A stretch of 64,000 nt of DNA from Modestobacter marinus (GTDB taxonomy: Bacteria > Actinomycetota > Actinomycetes > Mycobacteriales > Geodermatophilaceae), in the NCBI RefSeq assembly GCF_011758655.1, contig NZ_JAAMPA010000001.1, forward strand, positions 1,922,001 through 1,986,000, given 5' to 3'. How positions within the stretch are numbered: the stretch's first letter is position 1; each line of letters starts with the position of its first letter. This document shows positions 59,658-64,000 of this stretch, in pieces. A program made the position numbers and the translations under genes. The notes below the pieces were generated by a model. That model made no database searches. It saw nothing but the letters and a program-made list of their open reading frames with translations, and was not told where the DNA came from.

Positions 59658-61055
59658 TCAGGTGTCGGACGACGGGCCGGTCGTGCGCCCGGGCGGCGGT
59701 GCGCCCTTCCAGTCGGGGTCGTGGGTGGCCGCGTCGTCGACCGTGCGGACTTCCCGCCCGTCCTTGGTCTGGTAGACGTCGGGCACGCCGTCCTGGTCGC
59801 GGTCCTCAGTCTCGATCTCGGCGATCCGGCGGTACCGGCGGTCGCGCGTCTTGAGCAGGATCGAGGCCAGCAGGGCCGCGGTCAGGGTGCCGACGAGGAC
59901 GCCGACCTTCACGTGCTCGTCGCGCAGCGAGCCCTCGCCGTAGGCGAGCGCGCCGATGAGCAGGGAGACGGTGAACCCGATGCCGGCGAGCATCGCCAGG
60001 CCGATGACGTCGGGCCAGCCCAGCGACTCGTCCAGCTGGGCACGGGTGAAGCGGGAGACCAGCCAGGTGGCGCCGGCGATGCCGATCGTCTTGCCGGCCA
60101 CCAGGCCCACGACGATGCCGATGGCGACCGGGTCCGACAGCGACTCGACCAGGCCGGACAGGCCGCCGATGGTGACGCCGGCGGCGAAGAAGGCGAACAC
60201 CGGGACGGCGAACCCGGCGGAGATCGGGCGGATGCGGTGCTCGAAGTGCTCGGCCAGGCCCGGTCCGGCGTCCGGACCGCCGGCGGCCTGGCTGCGGATG
60301 ACCGGCACGGTGAAGGCGAGCAGCACCCCGGCGACGGTGGCGTGCACCCCGGACTCGTGCACCAGCACCCAGGTGATCACGGCGAGCGGGATGAGCAGCC
60401 ACCAGTGGCGGATCCGCTTCTGCACCAGGAACCCGAAGACGGCGAGCGGGACCAGCGAGAGCAGCAGCGGCGTGACCGCCAGCTCGGAGGTGTAGAAGAT
60501 CGCGATGACCGTGATCGCCAGCAGGTCGTCGACCACGGCCAGGGTCAGCAGGAAGGTGCGCAGCGCGGTGGGCAGGTGGGTGCTGATCACCGCGAGGACG
60601 GCGAGCGCGAAGGCGATGTCGGTGGCCGTGGGGATCGCCCAGCCGCGCAGCGCGCCGTCGCCGGTGCCCAGGTTCAGAAGCACGAACAGCACGGCCGGGA
60701 CCACCATGCCGCCCACCGCGGCGGCGACCGGGAGGGCCGCCCGCCGGGGGTCGCGCAGGTCGCCGGCGACGAACTCGCGCTTGAGCTCGAGGCCGACCAC
60801 GAAGAAGAAGATCGCCAGCAGCCCGTCGGCCGCCCAGGTGCCGAGGGTGAGGTCCAGGTGCAGCGACTCGGGGCCGACCCGGGTGTCCCGGAGCGACTCG
60901 TAGGACTCCGCCCAGGGTGAGTTCGCCCAGATCAGAGCGATCACCGTGCCCACCAGCAGCAGGGCCCCGCCGATGGTCTCCTTGCGGAGGATCGCGGCGA
61001 TGCGCGTGGCCTCTGGGTAGGACCCCCGGCTGAACAGGCGGGTGGGTGTGGTCAC
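59658..61055 (-). CDS. nhaA: Na+/H+ antiporter NhaA
   Basis: A 465-residue membrane antiporter exchanging sodium for protons to control pH and salt. It shows the NhaA signatures [38 protein letters not shown] and the ion-binding Asp pair in [19 protein letters not shown], and later [20 protein letters not shown] hydrophilic C-terminal extension of about 65 residues ([20 protein letters not shown]) is longer than in enterobacteria. GTG 61055 is chosen; the upstream extension is not membrane-protein-like. Confidence 0.93.
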   Translation of the reverse strand: MTTPTRLFSRGSYPEATRIAAILRKETIGGALLLVGTVIALIWANSPWAESYESLRDTRVGPESLHLDLTLGTWAADGLLAIFFFVVGLELKREFVAGDLRDPRRAALPVAAAVGGMVVPAVLFVLLNLGTGDGALRGWAIPTATDIAFALAVLAVISTHLPTALRTFLLTLAVVDDLLAITVIAIFYTSELAVTPLLLSLVPLAVFGFLVQKRIRHWWLLIPLAVITWVLVHESGVHATVAGVLLAFTVPVIRSQAAGGPDAGPGLAEHFEHRIRPISAGFAVPVFAFFAAGVTIGGLSGLVESLSDPVAIGIVVGLVAGKTIGIAGATWLVSRFTRAQLDESLGWPDVIGLAMLAGIGFTVSLLIGALAYGEGSLRDEHVKVGVLVGTLTAALLASILLKTRDRRYRRIAEIETEDRDQDGVPDVYQTKDGREVRTVDDAATHDPDWKGAPPPGRTTGPSSDT

Positions 61056-61125
61056 GTGGCGGCTCCGATGTGCAGGGTCGGGAAGAGAGTTGCCGACCAG
61101 ACTTCCCGGCGCACCTCGATCGAGG

Positions 61126-61971
61126 CTACCGGGCCAGCAGCTCGCGCACCTGCCGGGACAACCCGGCGTCCCCGCGGGAGACGCCGTCCAGCCGGGTGAC
61201 CGTCGCCGCACCTCGGATGCCGGACAGCAGCCACACCGCGTCGGCGGCCTGCAGGTCCTCGACCGATCCCGGCGTGACCGCGGTCGGCCACCCGGCCGCC
61301 TCGGCCCGGTCGAAGAGCCGGGCCTGCGTGGTGCCGGCCAGGATGCCGGTCTCCACCGGCGGGGTGTGCAGCCGGCCGCCGGCGGCCCAGACGACCGTCG
61401 ACGTCGGCCCCTCCAGCAGCCGGCCCTCCACGGAGGTGAGGACGACGTCGTCGGCGCCGACCGCGTGCGCCTGCCGCAGGGCGGCCATGTTCACCGCGTA
61501 GGAGAGCGTCTTGGCCCCACCCAGCAGCCACGGGGCGCCGGCGCGGACGTCGGCGGGCACGCCGAGGGAGAGGCTGACCACGGCGATCCCCTCCTCCCGC
61601 TGCCGCAGCGTCTCCCCCGGCACCGGGGCCAGCAGGGCCAGCAGCGTCGGCGCGGTGCCGTCGCCGAGGCCGCGGGTGAGCAGGACCCGGCAGGCCCCCT
61701 CGACGTCGGCCGGCCAGTCGGCGACCCCGGCGGCCACCACGGCCCGGACGGCGTCGTCCCCGGGGTGGGTCAGCGCCATGATCGCCGTGGAGCGGCGCAG
61801 CCGGTGCAGGTGCGCGTCCAGGTGCGGCGTCGCCCCGCCGGTGACCAGCACCGACTCGAACACGCCGTCGCCCCGGCCCAGCCCGAGGTCGAACCCGGTC
61901 ACCACCGGCTCGTCAGGGGCGACCACCGTCGCCGCGCCGTCCCGCCAGACCACGACCCGCGCGTTCGTCAC
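61126..61971 (-). CDS. pabC: Aminodeoxychorismate lyase/class IV aminotransferase
   Basis: A 281-residue class IV PLP enzyme. N-terminal [15 protein letters not shown]; the catalytic Lys is in [18 protein letters not shown]; cofactor-binding segments are [19 protein letters not shown] and [14 protein letters not shown]. Members cleave aminodeoxychorismate to p-aminobenzoate for folate, or transaminate amino acids, and the two cannot be separated by sequence alone. It is divergent from the Fur-family gene, near ygfZ, an order also present around Rv0812 in M. tuberculosis. GTG 61971 lies in a short direct repeat (61964-61981; 61987-62004). Confidence 0.83.
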   Translation of the reverse strand: MTNARVVVWRDGAATVVAPDEPVVTGFDLGLGRGDGVFESVLVTGGATPHLDAHLHRLRRSTAIMALTHPGDDAVRAVVAAGVADWPADVEGACRVLLTRGLGDGTAPTLLALLAPVPGETLRQREEGIAVVSLSLGVPADVRAGAPWLLGGAKTLSYAVNMAALRQAHAVGADDVVLTSVEGRLLEGPTSTVVWAAGGRLHTPPVETGILAGTTQARLFDRAEAAGWPTAVTPGSVEDLQAADAVWLLSGIRGAATVTRLDGVSRGDAGLSRQVRELLAR

Positions 61972-62034
61972 GACACCCACCCTGCCTTCGTCACGACGTC
62001 CACCATGCCGTACCGGCGAACTAGGCTCGGCACC

Positions 62035-62484
62035 GTGTCCGGACCGGAGAGCGCGCCGCCGTTGGCCGCCGAGCTGCGGGCCCGCGGCCTGCGGCTGACC
62101 AGCCAGCGGCAGCGGGTGCTGGCCGCCGTCGCGGCGCTGGAGCACGGCACCCCCGAGGAGATCGGCGCCCGGCTGCGGGCCGACGCCGGCCCGGGCGGCG
62201 CCGCCCCGGACACCTCGACGGTCTACCGGACGCTGGAGCTGCTCGAGCGGCTCGGCCTCGTCTGGCACACCCACCTGGGCAAGGGCGCACCGATCTACCA
62301 CGCCGCCCAGCACCCGCACCTGCACGTCGTCTGCCAGTCCTGCGGTGAGGTCCAGTCGGTCGACCCCGCGCTGCTGGACGGTGCCGCGGAACGTCTGGGC
62401 GCCCAGCTGGGTTTCACCCTGGACGTGGGCCACGTGGCGCTGTCCGGCACCTGTCGAGCCTGCGCGGAGAAGGAGGACGCATGA
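62035..62484 (+). CDS. Fur-family metalloregulator, possibly Nur-like
   Basis: A 149-residue Fur-fold repressor. The winged helix includes RLTSQRQRVLAAVAALEHGT and DTSTVYRTLELLERLGLVWH. The His-rich metal region is YHAAQHPHLHVVCQSCGEVQ, and a second CxxC (CRAC) near the end makes a structural zinc site. In Streptomyces the Fur paralogue next to ygfZ is, to my recollection, the nickel regulator Nur, so nickel sensing is plausible but not proven. TAGGCT seven bases before GTG 62035 suggests a leaderless transcript. Its stop overlaps the ygfZ start (ATGA). Confidence 0.85.
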   Translation: MSGPESAPPLAAELRARGLRLTSQRQRVLAAVAALEHGTPEEIGARLRADAGPGGAAPDTSTVYRTLELLERLGLVWHTHLGKGAPIYHAAQHPHLHVVCQSCGEVQSVDPALLDGAAERLGAQLGFTLDVGHVALSGTCRACAEKEDA

Positions 62485-63608
62485 GCTCGCCCCTGCTGCA
62501 GCGCCCCGGCGCGGTCGCCCTGGACGTCGACGGTGGTGGCTCGGTCGCCGCGCACTACGGGGAGCCGCTGCCCGAGCAGCGCCGGCTCGCCGAGGGCGCC
62601 GGGCTGGTCGACCGCAGCGACCGGGACGTCGTCGCCGTCCCCGGTCCCGACCGGCTGAGCTGGCTGCACGACCTGTCCTCCCAGCACCTGCGCGACCTGC
62701 CCGACGCGACCGGCACCGAGGCGCTGTTCCTCGACCCGAACGGACGGGTCGAGCACCACGCGGTGCTGACCGAGCTCGCCGGCACCACCTGGGCCGACCT
62801 CGAGCCGGGCACCGGTGCGGCGCTGGCCGGGTGGCTGCAGAAGATGCGGTTCATGCTCCGGGTGGAGCCCGAGCTGCGCACCGCGGACTGGGCCCTGCTG
62901 AGCCTGGTCGGGCCGCAGGGCGACGCGGTGCTCGCGGCGGCCGGCTGGCCGGTGCCGGGAGCGGAGCACGCCGTCGCGCCGCTGGACGGCGGGGGCTGGG
63001 TGCGCCGGATGCCCGCGATCGGCGACGGGACGGCCGCGGTCGTCGACCTGCTCCTGCCGCGGGCCGAGTTGGCCGCCCGGGCCGACGCCCTGCTGGCCGC
63101 CGGTGCGGTGCTCGCCGGGCTGGACGCCTACGAGGCGCTGCGGGTGGAGGCCCGTCGCCCGCGCGCCGGCATCGACTCCGACCACCGCACCATCCCCAAC
63201 GAGCTGGTCTGGCTGAGCACCGCCGTCCACCTGGACAAGGGCTGCTACCGCGGGCAGGAGACGGTCGCCCGGGTGCACAACCTCGGCCGCCCGCCGCGCC
63301 GCCAGGTGCTGCTGCACCTGGACGGGATGAGCGAGGTGCTCCCCGCGCCCGGCACCCCGGTCACCGCCGGCACGCGCGAGGTCGGCCGGGTGGGCAGCGT
63401 GGTGCGCCACCACGAGCTGGGCGTGATCGCGCTGGCGCTGGTCAAGCAGTCCGTGGCACCGGACGCCGACCTGCGGGTCGGGGAGGCGGTCGCCGTGATC
63501 GACCCCGAGGACGCCCCGGCGGAGCTGGACGACACCCGGGCGGCGGCCCGCGACCGCGTGCGCGCCGTCCGGTCTGCGACGATGCGGCCCGAGTCGACGC
63601 GTTCGTGA
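62481..63608 (+). CDS. ygfZ: YgfZ/GcvT-like folate-binding protein
   Basis: A 375-residue T-protein fold. The diagnostic YgfZ motif KGCYRGQE with its Cys is present (LDKGCYRGQETVARVHNLG). It is a tetrahydrofolate-dependent factor that helps assemble or repair Fe-S clusters of certain enzymes. The N-terminal region GAGLVDRSDRDVVAVPGPDR and later ALRVEARRPRAGIDSD fit the family. ATG 62481 overlaps the fur-type gene stop, so both are co-translated. Confidence 0.9.
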   Translation: MSSPLLQRPGAVALDVDGGGSVAAHYGEPLPEQRRLAEGAGLVDRSDRDVVAVPGPDRLSWLHDLSSQHLRDLPDATGTEALFLDPNGRVEHHAVLTELAGTTWADLEPGTGAALAGWLQKMRFMLRVEPELRTADWALLSLVGPQGDAVLAAAGWPVPGAEHAVAPLDGGGWVRRMPAIGDGTAAVVDLLLPRAELAARADALLAAGAVLAGLDAYEALRVEARRPRAGIDSDHRTIPNELVWLSTAVHLDKGCYRGQETVARVHNLGRPPRRQVLLHLDGMSEVLPAPGTPVTAGTREVGRVGSVVRHHELGVIALALVKQSVAPDADLRVGEAVAVIDPEDAPAELDDTRAAARDRVRAVRSATMRPESTRS

Positions 63609-63666
63609 GCATCGCAGCGCGCGCCAGCGAGTGAGGGGTGGAGCGGTTGCGCAGCCGGGACGCGGG

Positions 63667-64000
63667 ATGGTGAGCACCCCGGTCGGCGTCCAGGGCACCC
63701 TGCTGACCCTGGCGCCGACCGGCGCCGAGTCGGCCAAGGCCGACGTCCCGGCCCTGCCGGTCACCGTCGAGGAGGTGGTGGCCACCGCCCGCGACTGCCA
63801 GGCCCTCGGCGCAGCGGTGCTGCACCTGCACGTGCGGGGCACCGACACCCGGCCCACGCTGGACCTGCCCCGGGTCCGGGAGGTCGTGGCCGCCGTCCGG
63901 GAGGCCACCGACCTGGTCGTCCAGCTCTCCACCGGCGGCGCGGTCACCGACCCGGCCGAGGCCCGGCTGGCGGTGCTGGACGCCGCGCCGGACGCCGCCT
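63667..64000 (+). CDS. Beta-keto acid cleavage enzyme (BKACE/DUF849), 5' part
   Basis: The first 111 residues of a TIM-barrel zinc enzyme, cut by the window end. TLLTLAPTGAESAKADVPAL, then AAVLHLHVRGTDTRPTLDLP and LVVQLSTGGAVTDPAEARLA, fit the 3-keto-5-aminohexanoate cleavage family; HLHVR contains the metal-binding histidines. The family condenses beta-keto acids with acetyl-CoA; the substrate is unknown. ATG 63667 is taken as the start, with GTG 63670 adjacent. Confidence 0.85.
   Translation, partial: MVSTPVGVQGTLLTLAPTGAESAKADVPALPVTVEEVVATARDCQALGAAVLHLHVRGTDTRPTLDLPRVREVVAAVREATDLVVQLSTGGAVTDPAEARLAVLDAAPDAA

Overview
The window is very GC-rich DNA from an actinobacterium. Signs of this are widespread GTG starts, overlapping start/stop codons, a mycothiol synthase gene (mshD), a GlnR-type regulator and a DUF1416/thiosulfate sulfurtransferase pair. 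A flagellin gene and the overall gene mix would suit a motile soil or rock actinomycete such as the Geodermatophilaceae. That family assignment is inference; no 16S or other marker is present.

Positions 1 to about 5,718 are the right-hand part of an integrated element. The DNA is visibly less GC-rich, the genes are small and mostly unrecognised, an excisionase-like HTH protein is present, and one gene carries two apparent frameshifts. The region ends in a 36-base copy of a tRNA 3' end, the usual scar of tRNA-targeted integration. The intact tRNA and probably the integrase lie left of the window.

From 5,737 to 20,480 are chromosomal genes: an alpha/beta hydrolase, a frameshifted beta-propeller protein, two coupled genes of unknown function followed by a flagellin with an internally duplicated variable region, a PolA-like exonuclease/polymerase, a hemerythrin, an enoyl-CoA hydratase, a YihY membrane protein, an acyl-CoA dehydrogenase and a zinc alcohol dehydrogenase. 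At 20,556 a guanidine-III riboswitch precedes an SMR exporter. Then come a MarR-controlled drug exporter, a large HrpA helicase carrying a palindromic repeat inside its coding sequence, and a divergent pair (HTH protein and anti-sigma-type ATPase) separated by three 16-bp iterons.

From 28,926 to 46,065 are a CynX-type transporter, cysN and cysD separated by an opposing membrane-protein gene, a thioesterase, a two-component system, a siderophore-interacting protein, DUF2945 and DUF2795 genes, a protein with sixteen 14-residue repeats, an LCP-like cell-wall protein, and pstSCAB behind a PHO box.

From 46,205 to 63,608 the backbone mshD, glnR, lmeA-like, thiX-like, cysA2-like, sseC, nitrobindin-like, pabC-like and ygfZ recalls the Rv0811c to Rv0819 neighbourhood of Mycobacterium tuberculosis. 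It is interrupted by accessory blocks: a TetR/epimerase pair with twin palindromic operators, an RsbQ-like hydrolase coupled to a PAS-GGDEF-EAL protein, a DUF885 peptidase, an unknown protein and NhaA. A short cysteine-containing leader peptide sits upstream of the sulfurtransferase gene. The best candidate for an undescribed system is the RsbQ/c-di-GMP pair at 53,324 to 55,920.
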